Program-made: the position numbers and the translations under genes
Part shown: positions 13,601 through 22,619 of the stretch, in pieces
Layout of the letters: the number at the start of each line of letters is the position of its first letter
Position numbering within the stretch: position 1 is the first letter of the stretch
From: Acephala macrosclerotiorum
Taxonomy: Eukaryota > Ascomycota > Leotiomycetes > Helotiales > Mollisiaceae
NCBI GenBank assembly: GCA_014904845.1
Contig: MU119591.1
Span: 1-33,694 of the forward strand
Direction: 5' to 3'
Length of the DNA stretch: 33,694 bases
The notes under the pieces: generated by a model
The model's input: only the letters and a program-made list of their open reading frames with translations
What the model was told of the DNA's origin: nothing
The model's database searches: none

Positions 13601-14912
13601 TCAACGTATTAAAAAAAATTTTATAATAACGTTTTTAAATAATTAAATTAAATTATTAATAATTTTATAATAATAATAAATTACATATTAAATTTTTACG
13701 TCGAGTATTATAATTTTATTATATATAATTATATATTTTATTTAATTTTAATAAACGTTTTTTTTATTTTTTTTTATTTTTTTATTTTAAATTAATTTAA
13801 TAACGTTTAATAAAATTATTATATATAATTTTAAACGTATAATAAATTATTTTTTATTTAATGATTTCGTTTATTATTATATTTTCAAAAGTTTTTTATA
13901 TTATTAAACGCGTAATTTTTTATATATATATAAATTAAAAAATGTATTTAATTATAAAATCGAATAATTTTATTAATAAATTTAATATTATAATAATATA
14001 ACGATTTTAAATAAATTTAAATTTTATTTTATTATTATTTTTATAAATATAATATAATAAAAATAAATCTCATATAAAATTATTATTATAATATTATTCG
14101 ATTATATTTTTATTTATATTTAAAATATTGATTACAAATAATATTTTATATAAATATATAAAAAAATAAATAATAAAAAAAAAACTCGAAATTAATAATA
14201 AATATTTTAAAAATCGAAATATTGATAAATAATTTTAAATTTAAATATTTATAATAAAATAATAATAATATATATTTTAAAATATATAAATAAATAAAAA
14301 TATTAAAAAATACAAATTTTCGATTTATAATAAAAATATTTAATCGACGAAAATTCGTATTTAAAAAAATACTCGAAAAAATTAATTATAAAAAATAATT
14401 ATTAATAAAAAAATTAAAATTATTTTATAAAACGATTAAAATAAAAAAAATTAAAATAAAATTATTATTTATTCGATTTAAAAACTAATATTAATTTTTC
14501 TATATGCACGTAATATTAACACTTTTCAAAATAAGCGATTTCACTCAAATTTAATCGAGGTATCTAAATAAAGCGATTTGATTAGTTCATTAAAAATTTT
14601 GTAGTAAAAGTAATTACGTAGTAGTTTCGAACTAATATGCAACCGATCCGGTGAAAAATATTAAAATTTCGATTTACGTTGCGACTACAATTAAAAATTA
14701 TTTACTAATACAAACTGTATAAAACTTACAAATAAATTGAAACTTAATAAAATATAGTCAAATTTCAAGTTTTAAGCGGTTCTATTAATCCGTTGTTGTG
14801 CAAATCAATAGAATATAGTTGCACTCAACAAAAATAGCGACCGCAAAACTCTTCCAAGTGCGCTTCTGCCTTAGGCATTAAAGCACTTACTTAAGTGTTG
14901 AATATCTCTCTA

Positions 14913-14922
14913 GCTGCGCAGC
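14913..14922. repeat. Perfect palindrome GCTGCGCAGC in repeat unit 1
   Basis: A ten-base perfect palindrome upstream of the first GC hairpin. Unit 2 has tgcgcagc at the equivalent place (near 15131). Confidence 0.8.
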
Positions 14923-14936
14923 TCTCAAGGAGAGTC

Positions 14937-14955
14937 CCAGGGGGTCTCCCCCTGG
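14937..14955. repeat. GC hairpin: 8 bp stem CCAGGGGG / CCCCCTGG, 3-base loop
   Basis: Perfect stem with loop TCT. A partly decayed version is at the matching place in unit 2 (about 15152-15172). Both units also have a second hairpin of related sequence downstream (15028-15046, and about 15233-15254), so the same stem motif occurs four times in about 320 bp. Confidence 0.85.
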
Positions 14956-15027
14956 AATTATATACTAAAGAAAGTGATTTAAATTGATTGAATTGATCGT
15001 AGTAACTCGATATAAGAAACGGAGGTC

Positions 15028-15046
15028 CCAGGGAGTGTCCCTCTGG
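15028..15046. repeat. Second GC hairpin of repeat unit 1
   Basis: CCAGGGA pairs with TCCC..TGG across loop GTG, with a two-base bulge on the 3' side. It is a diverged sister of the hairpin at 14937-14955. Confidence 0.65.
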
Positions 15047-15431
15047 TGTGAGACTCTATTGAAAGTGCGTTTATGCCTAAGGCGCTAAGGCAACAATACA
15101 CGAAAGTCCATTCCATTCCAGCTTTACAGTTGCGCAGCTCTAAAGGGGGGGTCCCAGAGGGTCTCCCCTTGGAATTATATACTAAGTAAAGTAATCCAAA
15201 TTGATTGTAGCAACTTAATATAAGAAACGAGAGTCCCAGAAAGTGTCCCCCTGGTAATATGAGACTCCGCAGTGCGTTTCTGCCTTAGGCACTAAAGAGC
15301 TTATCAGCTTATCGGCTCTCACCGCCCGGCAGAATCTAGAACTCTATCTCAACTTTAAATGCTTATAAAACGCTCAAATTAAAAGCTTTTATCTTAGAAT
15401 TTGAAATAGAAGTAAATTGAATAAATTACTA

Positions 15432-15448
15432 AAGTCGAAGACTTTATA
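15432..15448. repeat. Short hairpin AAAGTC-GAA-GACTTT
   Basis: Perfect 6 bp stem with a 3-base loop, one of several small hairpins between the tandem repeat and the terminal palindrome of the island. Confidence 0.6.
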
Positions 15449-15496
15449 GTCCTTCGTAAAAGCGCCCTTGCGAGGTCTGCGAAGCAAAATGTGCGT

Positions 15497-15572
15497 CGAG
15501 TAGAGAAAGAAAAGACTCGTCCGCTATTGGCTCGCTTAGCGAGCCGTTGGACGGACTTTTTCTTTCGAAACG
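15497..15572. repeat. Long imperfect palindrome at the right end of the island
   Basis: The core is a perfect 7 bp stem GGCTCGC / GCGAGCC (15529-15535 with 15539-15545) around loop TTA. The arms continue outward: CGTCC pairs with GGACG, and then the A/G-rich arm 15503-15514 pairs with the T/C-rich arm 15556-15567. Each arm is about 35 bases with a few mismatches. The pyrimidine-rich 3' arm resembles a bacterial- or organelle-type terminator, and the whole could also be a small hairpin element. It sits at the boundary where AT-rich sequence resumes. Confidence 0.75.
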
Positions 15573-15580
15573 AGAGAAAT

Positions 15581-15815
15581 ATTTTAATTTAAAACGATTA
15601 ATAATTTTATAAATAATAATTCGTTTACAAATAAATAAAATCTATAGTTTTAAATAATTCTATAAAATATATAAATCCAATAAAAATTATTATAATATAA
15701 AAAAATTAATTATTATAATTGTAAATATTAAATCGTTTAAAATAATATTTTTCTAAAAATTTAATACTATAAATAATTATTATTACGATATTTAACGTAA
15801 TTATACTAATAATAT
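15581..15815. other. AT-rich spacer before the right gypsy element
   Basis: Moderately degraded AT-rich sequence, without a recognisable feature, linking the island to the 5' LTR of the right element. Confidence 0.5.
15812..15815. repeat. Putative target-site duplication ATAT, left side of the right element
   Basis: ATAT directly precedes the 5' LTR and directly follows the 3' LTR (28136-28139). Four A/T bases match easily by chance in this context, so support comes mainly from the same arrangement being seen for the solo LTR. Confidence 0.45.
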
Positions 15816-16074
15816 TATAATAAGACTATATACTTTCTCTTCAAAAATCCTTGTAAATAACTAGTTTCGAGAGCAATATTGGTCACGTGTTTTTTAGTAC
15901 ATAAAAAACTTTCACTTACTATAAATTAATTAACAATTTTTTCTACTTTTATTTTGACTAATTAATTAATTAATTTACGAATTACGAATTACTTCAAATA
16001 AATTTAATTCACTAATTAAAATAAATTAATTTATAATTAAATTTTTTTACTTTATATTTTATTATTTTTTTACA
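15816..16074 (+). repeat. 5' LTR of the right gypsy copy
   Basis: It aligns end to end with the solo LTR at 20029-20282. The start reads TATAATAAGACT for TGTGATGGAACT, and the end is ACA. The CACGTG palindrome (15884-15889) and the ccttgtaaata stretch are intact, while gattgattgatt has become attaattaatta. It is the same length (259 bp) as the 3' LTR; both carry an extra tetranucleotide unit relative to the solo LTR. Confidence 0.85.
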
Positions 16075-16093
16075 TTAATAAAACGACGTCGAG
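16075..16093 (+). promoter_or_regulatory. Expected primer-binding-site position (sequence not assignable)
   Basis: The 19 bases after the 5' LTR are where a tRNA primer site would lie in a gypsy element. The taa near its start could be a mutated TGG, the usual first triplet of a PBS, but no particular tRNA can be named. This site is deleted in the left copy. Confidence 0.25.
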
Positions 16094-16341
16094 AAATAAA
16101 TTATTTTAATAAACTTCACTAAGAATTATTTATATACAATTTATATATTTTGTTTTTTATTATTATTAAAAGAAAATTCAAACTATTAAAAATCGAAAAC
16201 TAAAAATCAATTAATAAAAACTTTTTATTTTAATTGTATTATTCGAGATTAAATAATTTAATTATAAAATTACGAAATTGTAAAAAAACATTAATTTATA
16301 AAAATTATATATTAAATTACTCGAAATAACTAATATTAAAA

Positions 16342-16364
16342 NNNNNNNNNNNNNNNNNNNNNNN
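16342..16364. other. Assembly gap (23 N)
   Basis: A run of 23 N between poly-A-rich segments. The left copy reads through the equivalent place (complement of about 6879-6905), a long poly-A/T tract with little extra sequence, so the gap probably marks a homopolymer the assembler could not resolve. Confidence 0.95.
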
Positions 16365-16625
16365 TAAAAAAAAAAATTTTAATATGAAAAAAAAAAAAAA
16401 ATTATAATATTAAAAAACGAAATTGTTTTATTGTTTTATATTTTAATTTTAATTTTTTTAAAAATCGCAATTCACGAATCGTTTGTAATCGTTTTCAAAT
16501 TAAAATAATAAAATCAAAATAAATCTCGAATTTTAAAAAACAATACGAAAAAAATTAAAATAAAAAATTTCAATCGAAAAAAATCGATTAAAAAAATATT
16601 TATTTAAAAAATACATTTTATTAAA

Positions 16626-16642
16626 ACAAACAAACAAACAAA
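16626..16642 (+). repeat. (CAAA)n microsatellite, right copy
   Basis: Four CAAA units. The aligned tract in the left copy (complement of 6600-6618) is TAAA in every unit. Confidence 0.85.
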
Positions 16643-19021
16643 ATTTCAAATAAAAACTAAAATCAAAAATTTTTTACAAAAAAACGATATAAATAAAAAT
16701 CAATTCTTAAAACGAATTTTATTTAAAAATAATAACTCGAAAATTTACACTTTTAAATTATTAAATCAATTTTTAGTTTAAAAACTAAAATTAACAAATT
16801 ATTCGTACTAAAGTTCATTTTTTTCGATAAAAAATACTTTTATTTTAATTATACTATCGATTTTTTCTAAAAAAATTTCTACGAACAATAAAAATAATCT
16901 TTTAAAAATATAAAACTTCGAAAAATACGTATTTATACTAAGATTACAAATATTTTTCTTTGAAGTTCTTAAAATATTTTAATTCAAAAAAAACAATATT
17001 ACGATTTTTTTAAAACAATATAATAATATATACAAAAATTACAAAATTACTTTAAAAATCAAAAAAATACAATTTTTACAATATATTAATTCGATTTACA
17101 AAAAACAAATCCAATTTATATTAAAATACAATATTAAAAACTATTTAAAAAAAAAATTTACAACGTTTTAAAGAAAAAATTTCACGAATACAATTAAAAA
17201 TATTATTAAATAAATATAAAATTTTTATATAAAATTATTAATTAATTTACAAAAAAAATTTTAACGATAAAAATGTACATAAATTTATTCGATCGAATAT
17301 TTAAAGAATTAATTAAACAAAACAAATTAAATAAATAATATTAAAAACGCGAATTTATAAAAAAAATTTTAATATATATTAAAAAACGAATTTTTAAAGA
17401 AATCGATTATAAATCGATAAAAATATTTATTTACAATTACAATAAAATATACAAAAAAGCGATTATTGTATATAAATATAAAAAGAAAAAATAACAATAC
17501 AATGAAATCAATAATTTAAAATATTCGAAAGTTCGATAAAAATATTTGAATATTATAATTCAAAAAATAATTTTAAATACAATTAATAATTTACTATTTT
17601 TTATTTTATTTAAATTATTTATAGAAAAAATTCAATAAAAAATATACGCAATTACTAAAAAAATTTATATCGAATTTTAATCTTCGATTTTACGTATTAT
17701 TTAAATTCAAAAAATTCAACAAATATTCGTATTAAAATTTTTAATTTAAATGAACGATTTTATCAAAAAATTAAAAAAACTTTTTTTTTTTTTTCGTATT
17801 ATTCAACGATTTAAAAATCGTTTTAAATATTAATACTATAAAAATATCTTAAAAATTGAATAATATTATAATCTCTATAAATTAAAATTAAAATTAATTT
17901 ATTTTTTTACGAAAATATAAACGAAAAAAGAATTTTAATTGTAAACGAGAAAAATATAATAATATAAAAAAAAGCAAATATAAAATTTTATATAATTTAA
18001 CGTCGATTGAACTCTCATAAAATATACTATCAATTATTCAAAAAAATACAATAAAAATTAACGTTATATATAACGATTAATAAAACAAACAATATTATTT
18101 CGAATATTTCAAACGAACAAAAAACGAAAAAATCGATCTTTTTATAATTACTTTTTCGTAGATTATTATTTATTTATAAATAAACTAATTAATTATAAAT
18201 ATTACCATCGAAAAAACGATCAATAATATTATAATTCTTAGAATTATAATCGATTTTCGTAATCGTTTACATTTAAAAACAATCGACGTTAATATAATTA
18301 AATTATAAAACAAATAATTAAAAAACTTTTTAATTACAATCTCGATAAACGCTTTAAAAATACACAAAAAATCTAAAAATTTATTCAATTTATTACTCAA
18401 AAAAAAAAAATATTAATACTAATAAAAAAATTTTAAAAAAATCGAATTTATCGTCGTATATTTTCAACAATAATAATATTAACGTTCAAAGTTTTAATAA
18501 AACGATTATTAATAAATTCTACGAAAAATTACTAATAAATATAATAACGATAAATACAATAACAACAAATAAATCGAAAAATAAAATTTAAAATATACGA
18601 GAAAACTTTCGACAAAAAATAAAAATAAAAAAAAAATACTTAAAAATCGAATTACAACGACAAATTTTATAAAGCGCTTAAAACGAAAAACGAAAAAAAA
18701 ATAAACGTAAATCAATCAAAAAATAAAATTTTAAAATAATAATTTAATATTAAAAATAATAATTTTATTAACGAAATTCTATCGTGAAAACTTTTTAAAA
18801 ATATAATATTACTTTTAAAAATTCAAAAAAAAAAAAAAATAATTATTAATATTTTAAAAACATCGAATTTTATTATAATAATTATTAATCAATAATAAAA
18901 AAACAACGTTTATTATTTGATTTTAATAAATATTAAAATTGTTATAATAAAAAAAATATTAAAAATTATTGATTTTATAAAATAATTTTTTTAAAATTTT
19001 TATCAAATATTTAAAAAAACG

Positions 19022-19612
19022 AATTAATTTGTTTTTATTATTAAAAACTTTGTAATACTCGAAATTAATCTCGTAAAAATCGATTTTTTGTTATTGATTA
19101 AAAAAAAATATATTATTATTATTTTTAAATTATATTTCAATTTGTTTAAATCAATTGATTCGAATAAAAAATGCGAAATACTAAATATTAAAACGAAATA
19201 TTATATTATTTTTACGCATATAATTCGAGATTTCGATAATACTATTGTAAATATTAAAAACTTTTAATTGTTTATTATTATTGAATAAAATTTCGAATTC
19301 GTCGAAATAGTAATTATAAAAATAAAAATCGAGTACGAAATTGAATATGAAATTTTTTTTTTTTTTATAAATAATACAAAGAAAATTCTTTTAAAACAAT
19401 TATTCGTCGTTACAATAAAAATACAAATTGAATATAGAAATAATAATTCGTGAAATAACATATTTCAAAATTTCAAAGATTTTAATTTTATTTGTACGAT
19501 TATAATTATTCTTTTTTTAAAAATCTATTTATATTAAATTATTAAAAACTATTATATTTATATATATTTTCGAATCGAAAAAATATCGAAAAAAGAATAT
19601 AACGCGAGAAAT
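19022..19612 (+). pseudogene. Decayed coding region upstream of pol (gag-pro end or protease?)
   Basis: Reading positions 19022, 19025 and so on gives few stops and a protein-like pattern of charged and hydrophobic residues through about 19612, including a stretch reading FEFVEIVIIKIKIEYEIEYE. The other frames are poorer here. Downstream, pol is clearly in the frame of positions 1 mod 3, one base back. That is what a -1 gag-pro/pol frameshift would give, though a single-base indel would look the same. By position the product could be the retropepsin region, but I cannot show a DTG/DSG active site, so the function is a guess from order alone. Confidence 0.35.
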
Positions 19613-19649
19613 TAAATATTAATATTATTAAAAAATAATATAGTATTAA

Positions 19650-20024
19650 AACTCGTGAACAATTTTTATATTTTAACGAATTTTTTTTTATTTTTAATTT
19701 TTTATTTTTAATTTTTAATATTACTTTATATAAAACAAATACAATTAAAATAAATATTATTAATTTAAAAAGAAATACAAATAAAACAATATAAAAAATA
19801 AAATTATTTTTTTCGATTTTCTATAAAACGTTTTTTTTTTTTGATAAAGAGAAAATAAATGAGATTTTGAATAAAAATTTTTTTAATGAGAAAACGAAAA
19901 AATATTTTTCTATAATAATATTATTATTTTTAAATGTAAACGTCAAAAGAAAATATTTAAAAAACGATATAAAGTGCCAATTATTTTACTTTATTGAAAA
20001 AAAACGAAATCAAAAAATTTTCAA
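19650..20024 (+). pseudogene. pol N-terminal part, interrupted by the nested LTR
   Basis: This is in the same frame as RT. It includes a stop-free run from 19867 to the insertion point. Removing the LTR and one target duplication (254 + 4 = 258 bp, 86 codons) restores the same frame, which continues at 20287-20457 before the first stop at 20458. The segment links the upstream pro-like region to RT; I recognise no domain in it. It is present without interruption in the left copy (complement of about 3290-3640). Confidence 0.5.
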
Positions 20025-20028
20025 ATAT
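20025..20028. repeat. Target-site duplication ATAT, left side of the solo LTR
   Basis: Repeated at 20283-20286 immediately after the LTR. The uninterrupted site in the left copy (complement around 3280-3295) has a single equivalent. Confidence 0.75.
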
Positions 20029-20282
20029 TGTGATGGAACTATATGCTCTCCCTTCAAAATCCTTGTAAATAGCTAGTTTCGAGAGCAGTACTGGTCACGT
20101 GTCTTCTAGTACATAAGGAGCTTTCGCTCACCATAGACTAATCAACAACTTTTTCTACTTCTACTCTGATTGATTGATTGATTTACGGATTACGGATTAC
20201 TTCGAATGAGTCTAGTCCACTGGCTAAGACGAACTGATCTACGGTTAAGTTTTTTTACTTTGTACTCCATTGCTTTTCTACA
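20029..20282 (+). repeat. Nested solo LTR of the same gypsy family, nearly free of RIP
   Basis: A 254 bp LTR starting TGTGATGG and ending TCTACA, flanked by ATAT on both sides. It is inserted in pol of the right element: the left copy has the flanks joined. Its composition is close to normal, with many CpA, TpG and CpC that are mutated in the other three LTRs, so it approximates the unmutated family sequence. Internal landmarks are a CACGTG palindrome (20096-20101), (GATT)n at about 20167-20183 and a tandem ttacgga pair at 20183-20199. No internal element sequence accompanies it, so it is probably a product of LTR-LTR recombination. Short open frames crossing it in either direction are chance. 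Confidence 0.92.
20096..20101. promoter_or_regulatory. CACGTG palindrome (E-box-like) in the LTR
   Basis: It is intact in the solo LTR and in the 5' LTR (15884-15889), and reduced to TACGTG in the 3' LTR. CACGTG is a known bHLH factor site in fungi, so it could have served the LTR promoter. That role is inferred from sequence alone. Confidence 0.3.
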
Positions 20283-20286
20283 ATAT

Positions 20287-21460
20287 AAAAACGAAAAAAA
20301 GACTCGAATAAAAAAAATAATTTTATTACTAAATAATTTCAATTTAAAACTATTTAATATAAACGTCAATATAATATATAAATTCAAATTCAAAAAAGTA
20401 CGATTTGTCGATTTAATTGATAAAACTAAAAAAGTTTTTAAAAAACGAAAAAATTAATTCGAACGATTTAAAGCGCGAGAAATACTTTAAAAATATATTG
20501 AAAAGTATATAAAATATTTACTACTATAAATTGTTTCGATATCAAAAGAATTACAATTTATTTTTAAACAATTAATATTTTTATTTATCGAGAACTGATT
20601 ATAAGAATCTAAAAAAAAAATGTTCAATGAAATAATATTTAATTGTAAAAAGGCAATAATATTTGATTAAAAAGAAATCTTTAAAATCTATGAAAATATT
20701 AATTCGTTTATTTGTATTAAAACAATTCAATATACGACGTAATAAAAAAAAAATTTCTATTGTTTTAAAATTTTGTTTTCGATTGTAATAAAAATATTTC
20801 AAAAACGATTTAATTGTAAAATATTCGAAAAAAATAATAGTTTTTATTAGAATTTATAATTTCTAATCGCAAAAAAAACTATTAAAATTTATCGATTAAT
20901 TAACGCGATTATAAAAATAAACTCGATTACTTTGAAAAACGTTAATATATTCTTTTCTATAAATGAATTTTCTAAAAAATTTATTGAATATTTTTATATT
21001 TTTTTAATAAACTTTTTTTCTAAATACAATTAATTCACATTAAACGTTCGAAACAAAAACATGATTATTTTTATAATTTTATTAAAATTTTTACGAATAA
21101 TAATATCGTTTTAAAAAATAATTAATTTTATAATTTAATTTATTCGAATTATTATAACAATTCTAAAAAACGTATTTTTTAAAATTACAATACTATTTTT
21201 AAATAATATAAAAATCAAAAAACTTTATACGAATTACAATAATAAATTGATATTTTTAGAAATTCGTCGATTCGTTTTTAAATACATTCAAAATTTAAAT
21301 AAAACACTAGATCGAATCGAGAAAACTCAAATTTATATAGAACTCAAATTACAATTTTATCAAAACAAAATAATTATTATTAATTTTATTTACAATTCTA
21401 AAAAACGTTTTTTTAAAAATACAAAAATTATTAAAATTTTAAAATAAATTAAATATAATA
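20287..21460 (+). pseudogene. Ty3/gypsy reverse transcriptase (decayed)
   Basis: All in one frame (positions 1 mod 3). The motif A region reads FLINFFSKYN with the catalytic Asp as Asn at 21010-21012. The PQG motif of the fingers/palm is TTT-TAA-AAA at 21109-21117. Motif C reads FLNN at 21196-21207, so both catalytic Asp are Asn. The C-terminal part is stop-free at 21247-21444 and shows the gypsy pattern IRRFVFKYIQNLNKTLDRIE, ending with a conserved Trp turned to stop (21445-21447). The enzyme would copy element RNA into DNA in cytoplasmic particles, but this copy is dead. Nearly all damage is transitions; I saw no frameshift across the domain. Confidence 0.85.
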
Positions 21461-22360
21461 ATATCTTTAAAATTAAAACTTTTATTAAAATTTGTATTTA
21501 TTACAAAATATAAATTCAATATTTTAATATTATTATCGAATTATTATATTAATTGATTAAAAAAAACGAATTTTTCGAATAAAAAAAAAAATAAAAAACC
21601 GTTATAATACTTTTACAAAATAAACTTACAACGATTTCAATATTTTGTAAAATTTATTACGATTTTACAAATAAATAAAAAATAATTATTCTAAATATTG
21701 ATATTAATTAATAAAAATATAGAAAAATACTCGATTAATATAACGACAAAAAACAAAAACGAATAATTTAATACGAATTAAAATTTTAAAATATTATTAA
21801 ACGAAATTATAATACGACAAAAAAAAATATCGAAAAATCTTGAAATATTTTCGCAAATTACGATTTTAATTATATGGCGTTTATTTTATTTTTGAAACGA
21901 ACGTTAATACGCTCGTCGTTTAATTAAATCGAGTAACAATAGATCTTTTTAGTACTTTAATTATTCGTTAATTCGTTTGAATACGATTATTCGACTTCGA
22001 AATCAAACATATTAAAAAAAGCATTTATATTACTGTAAACGGATTATTTAAAAAACTACGAATAAAAAACGACAATTTAAAAAAAAAAAACAAATATCGA
22101 TAAATTTATTATAATCGAATTTAATTATATTGAAATAATTTCAATCTCGATCAAAAAACGTAAAATTAATCGAAAAATTGAAAATAGACCGTTTGTAATT
22201 AAAAGTAAACACGTAAAACAAAAATATTTATTTGAATTATTAAATTAAATTTAAAAGAATTTTTTTAAACTCAATGTTTTTAATTTTCAACTTTTGATAT
22301 CGATCGTATTTTTTGTATACGTCGTATTAATCGTTTCTTTTGAAATCAATAAATTATTAA
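21448..22360 (+). pseudogene. RNase H region of gypsy pol (decayed)
   Basis: It starts with the connection motif typical of Ty3/gypsy (FxGxxxYYRxF/WI), here read as FIKICIYYKI followed by a stop at 21511-21513, where Trp is expected. RNase H itself should occupy about 21600-22100. Its catalytic residues cannot be placed with confidence because stops and G-to-A changes are dense. A (TTA/TAA)n tract at 22360-22384 closes the region. Confidence 0.6.
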
Positions 22361-22619
22361 ATAATAATAATAATAATAATAATATTCTTTTTTTTAATAA
22401 TAATTATTCGAATTATTCTCAAAATATTATTTAATATTTAACAATTTTAAAACGATTAAAATAATTTTCGAGAATAAAATTCTACAAATTAATTCGAAAA
22501 TTTGTCGATTATAATATTTGAAACAAAATACTATAAAAAAATATTACTAAGTTTTATTTATTTCGATTTGTTTTAAACGATTTAAAACAGCGTATAATAA
22601 TTATAATTGAATTATATAA

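Larger units (their letters stand above)
8156..14484. other. Extreme AT-rich block, C/G confined largely to CpG
   Basis: There is no gene in these 6.3 kb. Apart from A and T, the surviving bases are nearly all in CG dinucleotides. For example, in 10441-10500 all five G and five of six C are in CpG. This is the pattern expected when non-CpG cytosines on both strands have been exhausted by RIP-like mutation, so the block is probably older or more often mutated than the gypsy copies. Poly-A/T runs and simple repeats are common. I could not recognise the parent elements or show similarity to 28136-33694. Confidence 0.7.
14857..15300 (+). repeat. 207 bp tandem repeat, two units plus a partial third
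   Basis: The unit starts agtgcg followed by a gcct/aggc palindrome, and recurs at 14857, 15064 and 15271, exactly 207 bp apart each time. Each full unit carries, in order: a GCC-TTA/TAA-GGC palindrome, a tgcgcagct element, a first gtcccag...cctgga hairpin, the phrase gaattatatactaa, a gattg tract, atataagaaacg, and a second gtcccag...ctggt hairpin. Units 1 and 2 differ by substitutions, mostly in the 14877-14912 and 15085-15130 stretches, so this is a diverged tandem duplication. There is no sign of RIP, although 207 bp units are below the length usually needed to trigger it in Neurospora. Confidence 0.85.
14485..15580. other. Island of near-normal base composition, hairpin-rich, origin unknown
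   Basis: Composition changes abruptly at both edges, and ordinary CpA, CpT and TpG are retained, so this DNA escaped the mutation that affects everything around it. It contains a 207 bp tandem repeat (14857-15300), many short perfect palindromes and, at its right end, a long imperfect palindrome. In 14776-14845 there are further inverted pairs (ttctatt with aatagaa; gttgtgcaa with ttgcactcaac). I find no convincing reading frame or tRNA. Dense GC hairpins in AT-rich DNA resemble intergenic DNA of fungal mitochondria or algal plastids, so an organellar insertion or a misassembled organellar fragment is possible. That is a resemblance from general knowledge, not an identification. Confidence 0.55.
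16110..19020 (+). other. 5' internal region of the right copy (gag side), no domain recognised
   Basis: About 2.9 kb between the LTR and the first readable pro/pol-like sequence. It is shared with the left copy (complement of about 4290-7090 and 7850-7900), so it is genuine element sequence and not a private insertion. Guanines outside CpG are scarce, so coding-strand codons have drifted to Asn, Lys and Ile, and gag cannot be recognised. It contains an assembly gap. Confidence 0.5.

Noticed and set aside
14485..15580. tRNA or rRNA gene in the unmutated island
   Set aside because: The hairpins do not form a cloverleaf, there is no recognisable T-arm consensus, and no rRNA core sequence was seen.
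18185..18400. 71-codon minus-strand open frame, Ile/Leu-rich with apparent membrane segments
   Set aside because: It lies antisense inside the gypsy internal region; the hydrophobic look follows from A/T-only codons and no motif is present.
18509..18715. 68-codon minus-strand open frame
   Set aside because: Phe/Leu/Tyr/Val-rich and antisense to the element; most likely a compositional artefact.
19867..20076. 69-codon plus-strand frame ending inside the LTR
   Set aside because: Not a gene of its own: it is the pol frame running into the inserted LTR; described under pol and the LTR.
15816..20282. A shorter element bounded by the LTRs at 15816 and 20029
   Set aside because: The LTR at 20029 has its own duplication and an empty site in the left copy, and pol continues in frame beyond it, so it is a nested solo LTR and not the 3' LTR.
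20190..20393. 67-codon minus-strand open frame across the solo LTR
   Set aside because: It starts in pol and runs back into the LTR antisense. It is open only because the LTR is unmutated.
20599..20802. 67-codon minus-strand frame
   Set aside because: Shadow of the RT region on the opposite strand.
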